A DNA stretch of 10,608 nucleotides from CAZUDO01 sp964618895 (GCA_964618895.1 CAZUDO010000088.1:1-10608); one strand, 5' to 3'. Positions 1 to 7,274 are shown, counted from the stretch's first letter. A program made the numbers and translations. The notes: generated by a model not told the origin, from the letters alone.

Positions 1-132
1 GCGACGGTGCGGAAGAGCCGGCGCGCGCCGAAGAAACCCGTGCCCAAAGGCTACGTCGCGCGGAGTGTCGCCCAGCGCCATCACTCCACGGCGCGGCTGA
101 TGGCGGCGGCGCGGACCAAGAAGACACCTTGA
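1..132 (+). CDS. C-terminal end of an unidentified basic protein (5' truncated by window edge)
   Basis: Frame 1 is open from the first base to a TGA at 130-132 and gives 43 residues rich in Lys and Arg, ending in TARLMAAARTKKTP. Third codon positions are almost all G or C, as expected for a coding frame in DNA of this composition, and the frame is more convincing than the other two, which hit stops. I do not recognise the family. The basic tail could suit a nucleic-acid-binding protein or a transposase end, but that is a guess. Its stop codon lies inside a small hairpin that also marks the start of recognisable SGNH hydrolase sequence in another frame, so the two may have been joined by a rearrangement. 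Confidence 0.35.
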   Translation, partial: ATVRKSRRAPKKPVPKGYVARSVAQRHHSTARLMAAARTKKTP

Positions 133-147
133 AAGGGGTGACTTTCA
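130..147. repeat. Perfect 6-bp inverted repeat at a gene-fragment junction
   Basis: TGAAAG (130-135), spacer GGGTGA, CTTTCA (142-147). The left arm contains the stop codon of the upstream frame and the right arm is where SGNH-like sequence begins. No T-tract follows, so it is a poor intrinsic terminator. It could mark a recombination junction or be chance. Confidence 0.4.
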
Positions 148-421
148 GAACCTCGTCTTCCAGCGCTATGCCGCGGCGCACGACCTGCTCTTCGTGGACG
201 TAGCGGGTGACTTCCCGCTCGACCCCGATCTCTTCCTCGACGCCATCCACTTCCATCCCGATGGCGTGCGCGTGCAGGCCTGGCGAGTTTTCCAAGCGCT
301 CCTGCCGCGCGTCCGCGCCCGTCTTCAGGCCGGCACGTGGCCGCGGCCCGACCGGGAACACCTGGCCGCGCACCCAGTCCTTGGCCCACCCCGGCCACAT
401 ACCGTCCGCTGCCCCGAGTGA
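143..421 (+). pseudogene. SGNH/GDSL-type hydrolase, C-terminal fragment only
   Basis: The frame is open from 101 to a TGA at 419-421. From about 143 it reads like the end of an SGNH hydrolase: FQNLVFQRYAAAHDLLFVDV, then DAIHFHPDGVRVQAW. This matches the last family block, where the Asp and His of a D-x-x-H motif complete the catalytic triad (here DAIH, then the typical H/PDG helix start). The blocks carrying the catalytic Ser, the oxyanion Gly and the Asn are absent. There is no ATG, GTG or TTG in frame before the GTG at 194, which encodes a Val inside the conserved LLFVDV strand, so no plausible start exists. I read it as a remnant of an esterase/lipase-type gene whose 5' part was lost or separated at the junction near 130-147. 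Its stop abuts the convergent dehydrogenase stop with no spacer. Confidence 0.6.
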
Positions 422-2830
422 TCACCCACTGACGTCATCCACCACGGTCGGTATGCACAGGTACGACATCCTGCGCGTGTCCACCTGGAGCGGCGCCGGG
501 AAGCCGTTGCCAGGCATCGTGAACGGGGCCGTCCCGCGGGCGATCTCGCGGCGCACGTGCTTGCGCTGCGCGACGCGGTCCTTGAGCATTGCGGGTGGCA
601 CCCGGCCGGCGAGCAGTCCCGTGTCCAGCAGCTCCTGGCTGAGAAGCCGCGTCGCCAGCCGCACGCGGTAGCAGAGCAGCGTACCCGCCCGCGCCGGGGT
701 GGAGCCCGCGATGGGGGCCATGGTGGTGCGCGGCGGCGTGCCCCCCACGGCCCGCGTGCCCGCGGCCGCGCACAGGAAGCGCGGGCGGCGGACGGTGAAG
801 AGACACGTCCCCTGCACGGCCGTGCCCGCGAACGACGGCTGCCCACCGGCGTCGAGCGCGCAGTCGGCGGCCAGGAACGTGTCGCTGGCGAAGGTCTGCA
901 GGTCGCGCCGGAACCGGCCCAGGCCGCCGCCGGCGTCGGGTGTCTGCCCGGTCACGTCGGTGGTCGCCTTCACGTCGTAGCACTGGTAGTGCGTAGCGTC
1001 GCCGGGCGCGGCCGGCGGCACGCCCGGGCGCATGGCGGCCGGGACCCAGAGCAGCCTGGTGCGCTTGGAGCGCACGCGCAGGGTCCCGAACCGGTTGGCG
1101 ACGCGCCAGGTCCGCGGCTGGTGCTTGACCGGACGGGGATACCGGCCCGCCATCGTGTCGAACGCGCGTGCGCCCTCCGGCGCGGCCGCGAGCTGGTAGC
1201 CGACGTAGTGCAGCGCCGGGGTCGCGGGCGCCGGCCCGGCATCCAGCCTGGCGGGCAGCGCCAGGCCGCACGCGCGCCGCACCTGGTGGTTCTCCGGGTC
1301 GTCCGCGGCGCCGGCAGCCAGGGTCGCGTCATCGACCTGCAGGTTCCATCCCGGGGTCGGAAACCGCCCGTGGCGCGGGAGATCGGGACGGTTCGACGCG
1401 CGCACGGTGTAGACGACGTAGGGATCGGCGGGCAGCCGGCAGACCGACGGCTCACCTGTGCAGGTCGCCCCGGGCTCGAGGGCACACGCCACGCTGCATC
1501 CGTCGCCGCCGGCCATGTTGCCATCGTCGCAGGTCTCCGCGCCCGCGACCACGCCGTCGCCACAGACAGGCGCGGCGCCCGGCCCACTGAAGACGAGACG
1601 GAAGACGTTCGCCCCCACCGTGACGTACAGCTCGCCGTCGCGGTCTTCGCCGAACGAGGTGAGGCCGAAGCCGGCGGTGGCAAGCAGCGTGCGGGCCCAC
1701 ACGCCCGGCGACGTCTCTTCCAGCGCCCACACGTGGCCGCTGCAGTAGTCGCCGAACAGGTACGATCCGCGCGCGTCGGCGCGCGCGCCGCGGTAGCGGT
1801 AGCCGCCGATCACCGAGCAGTCGTTGCCGACCCCGAACCCCTGGTTCACGTACTCGAAGAGCGGCGCCGTGTAGCCGGGCGCGCCGCAGGGCGGCGTACC
1901 GACCGGGCACTCTGCCGCCACCGGGTCGGGCGCGAAGCAGGCCGTGCCCTCGTGCACCTTCCAGCCGTAGTTCCTGCCACCCGGGGTGCCCGCCGGCTCG
2001 ATGCTCACCTCTTCGCGCGCGGCCTGGCCCACGTCGCCGATGAAGAGGTCCCCGAGCGCGCGATCGAAGGAGAAGCGCCAGGGGTTGCGGAAGCCACGCG
2101 TCCATATCTCGTCGCGGACGCAGTCGGCCGGGTCGGCGTACGGATTGTCGCGGGGGACGCCGTAGTACGGCGCGCCGTCCAGGTTGCCGTCGACGTCCAG
2201 GCGCAGGATCTTGCCGAACAAGCCGTCGCCGAGCTGGGCGCGGCAGCCCGGCCCACCGCCCCCGCCGCCGTCGCCGAAACCGACGTACAGGAAGCCGTCG
2301 GGCCCGAAGGCGATCTGGCCGTTGTTGTGGCTCGCGTGCGGCTGCTCGAGCGTGACCACCACCCGGCCGCTCGGCGGGTCGGCCACGTTGGGATCGGCGG
2401 CCGACACCCGGTAGCGCGCGATCACGGAGCGCAGCGGCGCGCTGGTCGCGGTGTAGCTCACGAAGAACGTGCCGGTGGTGGCGTAGCGGGGATGAAAGGC
2501 GATCGTGTACAGCCCGCCGTCGGCGGAGTCGTCGACCAGGTCGCGGATGTCGAGGAAGGGCATCGGCAGCACGCCCGTGCCGGGCACCGACACCAGGATG
2601 CGACCGTCGCGCTCGACGATGAAGAGGCGCGCGTCGCCGGCGTGGGTGGCGTAGAGCGGGGCGGCGCCGGTGGTGGCGAGCTGCAGGGACAGGGACGGGA
2701 GTGCGCGAGCAGGAGCGGGGCAGCACGCCAGCGCGAACAGTGAGCAGACTCCGCGCCCGCACCGGGCGCGTCTTCCCGTCACCGCCACGGGGGCGAGACG
2801 TAGCACGCGGGTGGGAGGCCGCCAACCCAT
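422..2830 (-). CDS. Secreted PQQ-type glucose/sorbosone dehydrogenase-like protein with DUF4215 repeat and C-terminal Cys modules
   Basis: The protein has 802 residues. A long basic N-terminus leads to a hydrophobic stretch (about 28-40) and an ARA cleavage site near 43, so export is likely. Residues about 50-415 form the six-bladed propeller of the glucose/sorbosone dehydrogenase family (PQQ-dependent aldose oxidation in characterised members). Landmarks are HASHNNGQIAFGPDG (165-179) with the expected active-site His, GKILRLDVDG (206-215), RGFRNPWRFSFD (245-256), GDVGQAAREEV (265-275) and NYGWKVHEG (287-295). Next comes a Myxococcus-type Cys-rich repeat (DUF4215, about 423-464). The last ~330 residues hold four divergent modules, each starting with an aromatic/Cys strand and usually ending in a LCxP-like strand. 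The ATG at 2830 was chosen because the frame stays open into the divergent gene; GTG codons at 2788 or 2782 would give a more compact signal peptide. Substrate and cofactor use are inferred from the family. Confidence 0.85.
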   Translation of the reverse strand: MGWRPPTRVLRLAPVAVTGRRARCGRGVCSLFALACCPAPARALPSLSLQLATTGAAPLYATHAGDARLFIVERDGRILVSVPGTGVLPMPFLDIRDLVDDSADGGLYTIAFHPRYATTGTFFVSYTATSAPLRSVIARYRVSAADPNVADPPSGRVVVTLEQPHASHNNGQIAFGPDGFLYVGFGDGGGGGGPGCRAQLGDGLFGKILRLDVDGNLDGAPYYGVPRDNPYADPADCVRDEIWTRGFRNPWRFSFDRALGDLFIGDVGQAAREEVSIEPAGTPGGRNYGWKVHEGTACFAPDPVAAECPVGTPPCGAPGYTAPLFEYVNQGFGVGNDCSVIGGYRYRGARADARGSYLFGDYCSGHVWALEETSPGVWARTLLATAGFGLTSFGEDRDGELYVTVGANVFRLVFSGPGAAPVCGDGVVAGAETCDDGNMAGGDGCSVACALEPGATCTGEPSVCRLPADPYVVYTVRASNRPDLPRHGRFPTPGWNLQVDDATLAAGAADDPENHQVRRACGLALPARLDAGPAPATPALHYVGYQLAAAPEGARAFDTMAGRYPRPVKHQPRTWRVANRFGTLRVRSKRTRLLWVPAAMRPGVPPAAPGDATHYQCYDVKATTDVTGQTPDAGGGLGRFRRDLQTFASDTFLAADCALDAGGQPSFAGTAVQGTCLFTVRRPRFLCAAAGTRAVGGTPPRTTMAPIAGSTPARAGTLLCYRVRLATRLLSQELLDTGLLAGRVPPAMLKDRVAQRKHVRREIARGTAPFTMPGNGFPAPLQVDTRRMSYLCIPTVVDDVSG

Positions 2831-2834
2831 TCCG

Positions 2835-2871
2835 TCTCGCAACTTTCGTCTCCCTCTCGCACCTTTCGTCT
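2835..2871. promoter_or_regulatory. Two 17-bp direct repeats in the divergent intergenic region (operator-like)
   Basis: TCTCGCAACTTTCGTCT (2835-2851) and TCTCGCACCTTTCGTCT (2855-2871) differ at one base and start exactly 20 bp apart, about two helical turns. They sit between the divergent dehydrogenase and SNF2 genes, the nearer copy ending 4 bp from the dehydrogenase ATG. A 20-bp spacing is not a multiple of three, so this is not a coding repeat. It looks like a tandem binding site for an unidentified regulator on one face of the helix. I see no convincing sigma70 promoter in the region. Confidence 0.5.
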
Positions 2872-2883
2872 TGCGCGTGCACG

Positions 2884-2919
2884 CCACCTGCGGCAGGATG
2901 CGCTCGCGATGGCAGGTGG
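2884..2919 (+). promoter_or_regulatory. Inverted repeat enclosing the SNF2 gene's ribosome binding site and start codon
   Basis: CCACCTGC (2884-2891) and GCAGGTGG (2912-2919) are perfect 8-bp complements. The 20-nt loop contains an AGGA (2895-2898) ten bases before the ATG, plus the ATG itself at 2909. In RNA this could hide the start site and lower translation. A second, shorter pairing of CCTGC with GCAGG (2893-2897) competes for the same left arm. Confidence 0.3.
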
Positions 2920-5900
2920 GGTGGCGGCGGACCGACGCTCGACGACGTTGCCTGCCCCCGCGCTGCAGGCGCTCCAGCGCGCGCTCGACGAGTTCGAACC
3001 GCGCACGCGGGCGCGCGGTCGCGAGTACGTGCGGGAGCGGCGCGTCCTGGACGTGACCGCCGGCGGGGACGTGGTGACTGCCACCGTCCAGGGCAGCGAA
3101 ATCTACGAGGTGGAGTGGTGGCTCGAGGACGGGCGGTGGACCTCGGCGTGCAGCTGCCCGGTCGGGCCGCGATGCAAGCATGCCTACGCCGTGGCGTGGA
3201 CACTGGTGCGCGAGACGCTGGCGCGGCCCGCGGCGCCCCCTCCACCGCCGAACGCCCTCCGTGCCGTGCTCGAGGCGCACACCCCGTGGGAGCGGCAGCA
3301 GGCGCTCGGCCGCCTGTTCGGATCGTCGCCGTACGACGACCTCGGGCTGCACGGGACCGACCTCGAGGACCTGCTGCTCGAGTCGGATGCCGAGCTGCTC
3401 TGCTGGCGCCTGGCCACACTGCTCGGCGATCGGGCCCCGACTCGGGTCCGCGCCGAGCTCGCACCCTATCGCGAGCGCCCGGATCTCGCCGCTCGTTCCG
3501 ACGAGCGTGTGCACGCGCACTTGCGCCACGATCTGCTGGCGTGGGCCGAGCGCGCGCGGCCGGCGGGAGAGCGCAGGCTGCGCCTGGTGCTGGATCTCCA
3601 GCACGACCAGCACGGCCGCATCGTGGTCACATCGCAGGCGCGGCTCACGTCCCACCGCCTGACCGACGAGCCGCGCACGGTCCCCCAGCTCCAGCAGCTA
3701 CGGAACGAGATACGCGCGCATCCGTGGCTGCTGCCGCCCGAGGAAACGGCCCTGCTCTCCTGGCTGACCGACGGCTTCGGTCTCGGGCGGATGCCGTCGT
3801 TGCGCGAGATGGTCGAGCGCTTCGTGGGCACGTCCGTCCTGTGGTGGAGCAACGACCTCGCCCCCGAGCGGGCGGCGCTCGGGGGCGTCGTTCCGGGCGC
3901 TCCGGTGCGCCTGCGGGCGGAGCCGGCCCGGCTGCTTCCGTGGTGCGTGGCGCGCGACGGCGAGGCGTACATCGAGCCGCGGTTCGTGTGGCCCGACGGT
4001 ACCACCCGCGCCCCGGACCAGGTCCTCCAGCTCCAGCTCGCCGCCGGCTACGCCGGCGCAGACCTGACACGCCTGGTGCTGGCCGACGGCAGCTTCTCGC
4101 TGGTGGTCGAAGCACTGCCCGGAGCGCTTCTGGAAGGCCTCGCGCACACGGGGGGCATGCGTATTCCGGCGGCGGAACGCGCCGACGTCCTCAGCCGCCT
4201 GGCGACGCGCTACCCGCACGTCGGCGACACGGTGCGCGCCCACACACGCTTCCACCGTGTTACGCCTGCCGTCGTGCTCGACCTGCGCGACGACGGCTGG
4301 CTGGCACTGCGGATCGTCGCCCACGACGCCACCGGCTGGACCCCGCCGCAGCCGCTCCCGCCCACGGCCGTCGCCTTCGAGTACGCACCGCCCGGACGGT
4401 GGGGCCGGACGGCGGCCCCGGCCGTAGAGCCGGATCTGGGCGTGATCGGCGAGGCGACGCCGGACGCCGTATCCGCAGACGTGCCCGCACCAGACGCACC
4501 CGCACCGGTCGGCGACCCGTGGATCGACCTGCCCGACCTCGAGGCGGTGACGCCGGCCGTCGCCTGGCTCGATCTCCTCGCCCAGGGGGGCGGGCTCAAG
4601 TCGGGACGGCCCGGGCTGGAGGAGCCGGCGGGTATTCGCCCCTGGTGGCTGTACGCCGGCGGCCGCCGCCTGGAGGCGCTCGCCGACGCGTGGGAGCAGC
4701 GCCCGCCGGGGGTCGCGTTCTTCGGCACCGAGCGCGTGCGCCGGCTGCTCACCGCGCCGCGCGCGGTGCCGCGCATCCGCGTGCACAAGAGCGGCATCGA
4801 CTGGCTCGCCGTTTCGGCCGACTGGGAGGCCGAGGGCCAGAGCCTGACCGACGCCGATCTCGCCGCCCTGCGCTCGGCCACCCAGCGATTCGTCAAGCTG
4901 CCGTCCTCCGGCGAGTGGGTCCGCTGCGACGTGGCGGCCGCGCATGACGACGCCGCTCGCCTGCTCGCGGATCTGGGCCTCGAGGCCGGCGCGGGCGAAG
5001 CGCGCGTGACGCTCTGGCAGCTCGCCGGGGCGCGTGCCGAAAGTCTGGCGGCGTTGGAGCGCCTGGGCGCGGATCCCGACACGGCGCGCGCCGTGCAGGA
5101 GATGCGCCGGCGCGTCGCCGCGTTCAAAGGCCTGCCGCGCGTGAAGCCGCCGAAGGGCCTGCGCGGGACGCTCCGCCCCTACCAGCGGGCGGGGCTCGAC
5201 TTCCTCGTGCACGCCTCGTCGCTCGGCATCGGCACCGTACTGGCCGACGACATGGGGCTCGGCAAGACCGTGCAGGCGCTGGCATGGCTCGAGCATCTGC
5301 GCGCGGCGGAACCCGCCGGCGGCCCGAGCCTGGTGGTGTGCCCCGCCTCCGTCATGGGCAACTGGGCGCGCGAGGCGGCGCAGTTCGTCCCCGGCCTGCG
5401 CGTGCTGGTCCTCGGTCGTGGCGCGGAGCGGCACGCGCTGCGGGCAGCGATCGGCGACCACGACCTGGTGGTCACCAACTATGCCCTGCTGCGCCATGAC
5501 GCCGAGGAGTGGGCCAAGATCGAGCTCCGTGCGGCCATCCTCGACGAGGCGCAGAACGTGAAGAACCCGGACGCCGTGGTGACACGCGCCGCGCTCGCCC
5601 TCCAGGCCCGCCATCGCCTGGCGCTCACCGGCACCCCGCTCGAGAACCGCGTGCTCGACCTGTGGAGCATCGCGAGCGTGGTCAACCCCGGCTACCTGGG
5701 CACGCGCGCCGCCTTCAACGCCCGCTTCGACCGCATCGACGCCCCGCCCCATGCCCGCGCGCTCCTGGCCGCCAAGCTGCGTCCCATGCTGCTCCGCCGC
5801 CTGAAGCGCGACGTGGCCCCCGACCTGCCGGAGCGCATCGAGGAGCGCCGTGACTGCGAGCTGACGGCGGCACAGCGCCGCCTCTACCTGGCCGAGCTGC

Positions 5901-6553
5901 GCCGCACCCGCGAGCTGATGGCGCGCCTGGTCGGACAACGCGGCGGCCTGGAGCGGAACCGCATCACCATCCTGGCCGCGCTCACGCGCCTGCGGCAGCT
6001 CTGCTGCCACCCGGCGCTGGGGGAGGGCAAGGCCGCCGCCGGCTCCGGCAAGTTCGACGCGCTCTTCGAGCTGCTCGAGCCGCTGCTGGCCGAGGGCCAC
6101 AAGGTGCTCGTCTTCTCGCAGTTCGTCCGCTGCTTGGACCTGCTCGGCACCGAGATGGACGCGCGCGGCATCCGCCGCCACGTGCTCACGGGGTCGACGG
6201 TGCGGCGCGACGAGGTCGTGGCCGCCTTCGCCGCCGACCCCGAGCCGTGCGTCTTCCTGCTCTCCCTCAAGGCCGGAGGCACCGGCCTCAACCTCACCGC
6301 CGCCAGCTACGTCGTCCTCTTCGACCCGTGGTGGAACCCGGCGGTCGAGGCACAGGCCATCGACCGCACGCACCGCATCGGCCAGGACCGGACGGTGATC
6401 GCCTACCGGCTGGTGGCCAAGGGCACGATCGAGGAGCGCATCCTGGCGCTGCAGGAGCAGAAGGCGGCGATGGTGCGCGACGTGCTGGGCGAGGACGGGT
6501 TCGCGCGCGCGATCACGCGGGACGACCTGGAATACCTGCTCGGCCGCGAGTGA
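2909..6553 (+). CDS. SNF2/HepA-family DEAD/DEAH-box ATPase with N-terminal SWIM zinc finger
   Basis: This 1214-residue Swi2/Snf2 ATPase would move along duplex DNA and remodel protein-DNA complexes in the cytoplasm. A SWIM zinc finger (C81-x-C83-x5-C89-x-H91) is a predicted DNA- or protein-binding module. Residues about 100-745 are a long middle region typical of bacterial SWIM-SNF2 proteins, with no motif I can name. The motor begins near LRPYQRAGLDF (755-765). Walker A is DMGLGKT (781-787), Walker B DEAQ (879-882), motif III TGTP (907-910). The second RecA lobe has VLVFSQF (1066-1072), LKAGGTGLNLT (1120-1130), DPWWNP (1139-1144) and the arginine-finger motif QAIDRTHRIGQ (1149-1159). All core motifs are present, so it should be active. 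An AGGA lies ten bases before the ATG. It is transcribed alone or with the TA pair 63 bp downstream. It could serve housekeeping repair or defence; no partner methylase or nuclease is adjacent on its strand. Confidence 0.93.
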   Translation: MAGGVAADRRSTTLPAPALQALQRALDEFEPRTRARGREYVRERRVLDVTAGGDVVTATVQGSEIYEVEWWLEDGRWTSACSCPVGPRCKHAYAVAWTLVRETLARPAAPPPPPNALRAVLEAHTPWERQQALGRLFGSSPYDDLGLHGTDLEDLLLESDAELLCWRLATLLGDRAPTRVRAELAPYRERPDLAARSDERVHAHLRHDLLAWAERARPAGERRLRLVLDLQHDQHGRIVVTSQARLTSHRLTDEPRTVPQLQQLRNEIRAHPWLLPPEETALLSWLTDGFGLGRMPSLREMVERFVGTSVLWWSNDLAPERAALGGVVPGAPVRLRAEPARLLPWCVARDGEAYIEPRFVWPDGTTRAPDQVLQLQLAAGYAGADLTRLVLADGSFSLVVEALPGALLEGLAHTGGMRIPAAERADVLSRLATRYPHVGDTVRAHTRFHRVTPAVVLDLRDDGWLALRIVAHDATGWTPPQPLPPTAVAFEYAPPGRWGRTAAPAVEPDLGVIGEATPDAVSADVPAPDAPAPVGDPWIDLPDLEAVTPAVAWLDLLAQGGGLKSGRPGLEEPAGIRPWWLYAGGRRLEALADAWEQRPPGVAFFGTERVRRLLTAPRAVPRIRVHKSGIDWLAVSADWEAEGQSLTDADLAALRSATQRFVKLPSSGEWVRCDVAAAHDDAARLLADLGLEAGAGEARVTLWQLAGARAESLAALERLGADPDTARAVQEMRRRVAAFKGLPRVKPPKGLRGTLRPYQRAGLDFLVHASSLGIGTVLADDMGLGKTVQALAWLEHLRAAEPAGGPSLVVCPASVMGNWAREAAQFVPGLRVLVLGRGAERHALRAAIGDHDLVVTNYALLRHDAEEWAKIELRAAILDEAQNVKNPDAVVTRAALALQARHRLALTGTPLENRVLDLWSIASVVNPGYLGTRAAFNARFDRIDAPPHARALLAAKLRPMLLRRLKRDVAPDLPERIEERRDCELTAAQRRLYLAELRRTRELMARLVGQRGGLERNRITILAALTRLRQLCCHPALGEGKAAAGSGKFDALFELLEPLLAEGHKVLVFSQFVRCLDLLGTEMDARGIRRHVLTGSTVRRDEVVAAFAADPEPCVFLLSLKAGGTGLNLTAASYVVLFDPWWNPAVEAQAIDRTHRIGQDRTVIAYRLVAKGTIEERILALQEQKAAMVRDVLGEDGFARAITRDDLEYLLGRE

Positions 6554-6581
6554 GGTCGCCGTCGAGCGGGCACGGAATGGC

Positions 6582-6610
6582 TTGTCCATCTCGAAATGGC
6601 CATGTAGGAT
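6582..6610 (+). promoter_or_regulatory. Sigma70-like promoter for a leaderless antitoxin mRNA
   Basis: TTGTCC (6582-6587, 4/6 match to TTGACA), a 17-bp spacer, and TAGGAT (6605-6610, 4/6 match to TATAAT). The expected start point, seven bases past the -10, is the A of the antitoxin ATG at 6617. The same TAGGA could instead be read as a Shine-Dalgarno sequence seven bases before the ATG; only a mapped 5' end would decide. Confidence 0.4.
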
Positions 6611-6628
6611 CGTAAAATGGACATTTCG
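6583..6628. promoter_or_regulatory. Interlocked inverted repeats over the antitoxin promoter (autoregulatory operator candidate)
   Basis: TGTCCAT (6583-6589) pairs with ATGGACA (6617-6623), and CGAAATG (6592-6598) pairs with CATTTCG (6622-6628). An 8-bp palindrome, ATGGCCAT, lies at 6596-6603. Together they cover the -35, the -10 and the start codon. Phd/YefM antitoxins are known to repress their own operon through palindromes, so this is the likely operator. Confidence 0.4.
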
Positions 6629-6856
6629 GTTACGCGCTTCCGCGCGACGTGCCTCGAGCTCATCCGCCGCGTCGAGGCCGGCGGATCGCCCGTGGACATC
6701 AAGCGACGGGGCAAGGTGGTCGCCCGGCTGGCACCGCCCCCGGCAGCCGGTGCCGCCGCGCGCAAGCCGTGGGAGCAACTGCGCGGCTCCGGTGAGCTGC
6801 TGGCTGAGCCGGGCGAATCGGTGCTCAATGCGCAGGATTTCGAGGCGTCCCGTTGA
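6617..6856 (+). CDS. Phd/YefM-family antitoxin
   Basis: This 79-residue protein has the family layout. An N-terminal DNA-binding Phd fold reads ISVTRFRATCLELIRRVE (3-20) and then VDIKRRGKVVARLAP (26-40), the VxxxGKxVARL pattern typical of these antitoxins. An Ala/Pro linker (40-49) leads to a flexible C-terminal segment (about 50-79) expected to wrap around and neutralise the toxin. It overlaps the PIN toxin by 4 bp, the usual coupled TA arrangement. The promoter and inverted repeats just upstream suggest autoregulation, and the mRNA may be leaderless. It is intact, unlike the second antitoxin near 9305-9520. Pairing of Phd-type antitoxins with PIN toxins is common. Confidence 0.88.
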   Translation: MDISVTRFRATCLELIRRVEAGGSPVDIKRRGKVVARLAPPPAAGAAARKPWEQLRGSGELLAEPGESVLNAQDFEASR

Positions 6857-7257
6857 CCGTCCTGCTGGATACACACGTCTGGCTCTGGTGGCTCCTGGGT
6901 TCGCTTCGACTCCCTGCGAACGAGCGTACCGCCCTGAATCGCGTGGCGGCGCGCGGCGGCGTACGCGTGGCGGCGGTCAGTCTCTGGGAGGCGCAGATGC
7001 TGCATGCGAAGCGCCGGCTGACGCTGGACCGGCCGTTCGACGGCTGGATACGAGACGCCGCGGCCACCGGGGTCGTTCAGATCGTCCCACTCGATGTGGA
7101 CGTCGTGATCGCGCTCGACCGGCTTCCGCCGGCGTTCCATGGAGATCCGGCGGACCGGCTCATCGTCGCCACGGCTCGCGCATTCGACCTTCCGCTGGCG
7201 ACCCACGACCGCACGATCCGCAGGAGTCGGACGGCCGCGCTCTGGAAACCGGCATGA
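6853..7257 (+). CDS. PIN-domain ribonuclease toxin (VapC-type)
   Basis: This 134-residue PIN-domain protein is predicted to be a Mg2+-dependent endoribonuclease that halts translation when free of its antitoxin. The acidic active-site positions are visible: D6 in LLDTHVWLWW, E46 in SLWEAQML, D101 (with D98) in HGDPADRLIVATA, and D119 in ATHDRTI. Length and motif order match the DTHVWLW subfamily of VapC-like toxins. The start is TTG at 6853, overlapping the antitoxin TGA (TTGA), which implies translational coupling and low toxin output. No in-frame ATG lies closer to the conserved LLDTHVW strand. The gene ends 8 bp from the convergent DUF790 nuclease gene. The cellular RNA target cannot be read from sequence. 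Confidence 0.9.
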   Translation: MTVLLDTHVWLWWLLGSLRLPANERTALNRVAARGGVRVAAVSLWEAQMLHAKRRLTLDRPFDGWIRDAAATGVVQIVPLDVDVVIALDRLPPAFHGDPADRLIVATARAFDLPLATHDRTIRRSRTAALWKPA

Positions 7258-7258
7258 T

Positions 7259-7274
7259 AGCCCGCTCACGGGCT
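7259..7274. terminator. Compact hairpin between convergent genes (weak terminator candidate)
   Basis: AGCCCG (7259-7264), loop CTCA, CGGGCT (7269-7274): a perfect 6-bp stem with a 4-base loop. It lies just past the PIN toxin stop, and the nuclease stop codon (7266-7268) sits in its loop. Neither strand has a U-tract after it, so termination would need help from a factor or from transcriptional collision. Confidence 0.35.

Noticed and set aside
194..421. A small intact gene starting at GTG 194
   Set aside because: The GTG encodes a Val inside the conserved SGNH strand LLFVDV, and homology continues upstream of it, so it is not a start.
557..2743. Long plus-strand open frame opposite the dehydrogenase
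   Set aside because: Its translation is low-complexity (Arg, Ala, Gly, Val) with no motif, while the minus strand carries clear family motifs over the same bases.
2871..2899. Sigma70 promoter for the SNF2 gene (TTGCGC, 17 bp, CAGGAT)
   Set aside because: Only three of six matches in each hexamer, no better than chance.
2831..3655. Extension of the dehydrogenase frame upstream to an ATG at 3655
   Set aside because: It would overlap the SWIM-SNF2 gene antisense by 747 bp, adds no dehydrogenase-like sequence and places the signal peptide mid-protein. Long open antisense frames are expected in DNA this GC-rich.
3698..6874. Very long minus-strand open frame opposite the SNF2 gene
   Set aside because: No domain or motif; it mirrors the codon structure of a well-supported SNF2 ATPase.
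7259..7274. Strong bidirectional intrinsic terminator
   Set aside because: The stem is perfect but neither strand has a U-tract after it; kept only as a weak candidate.
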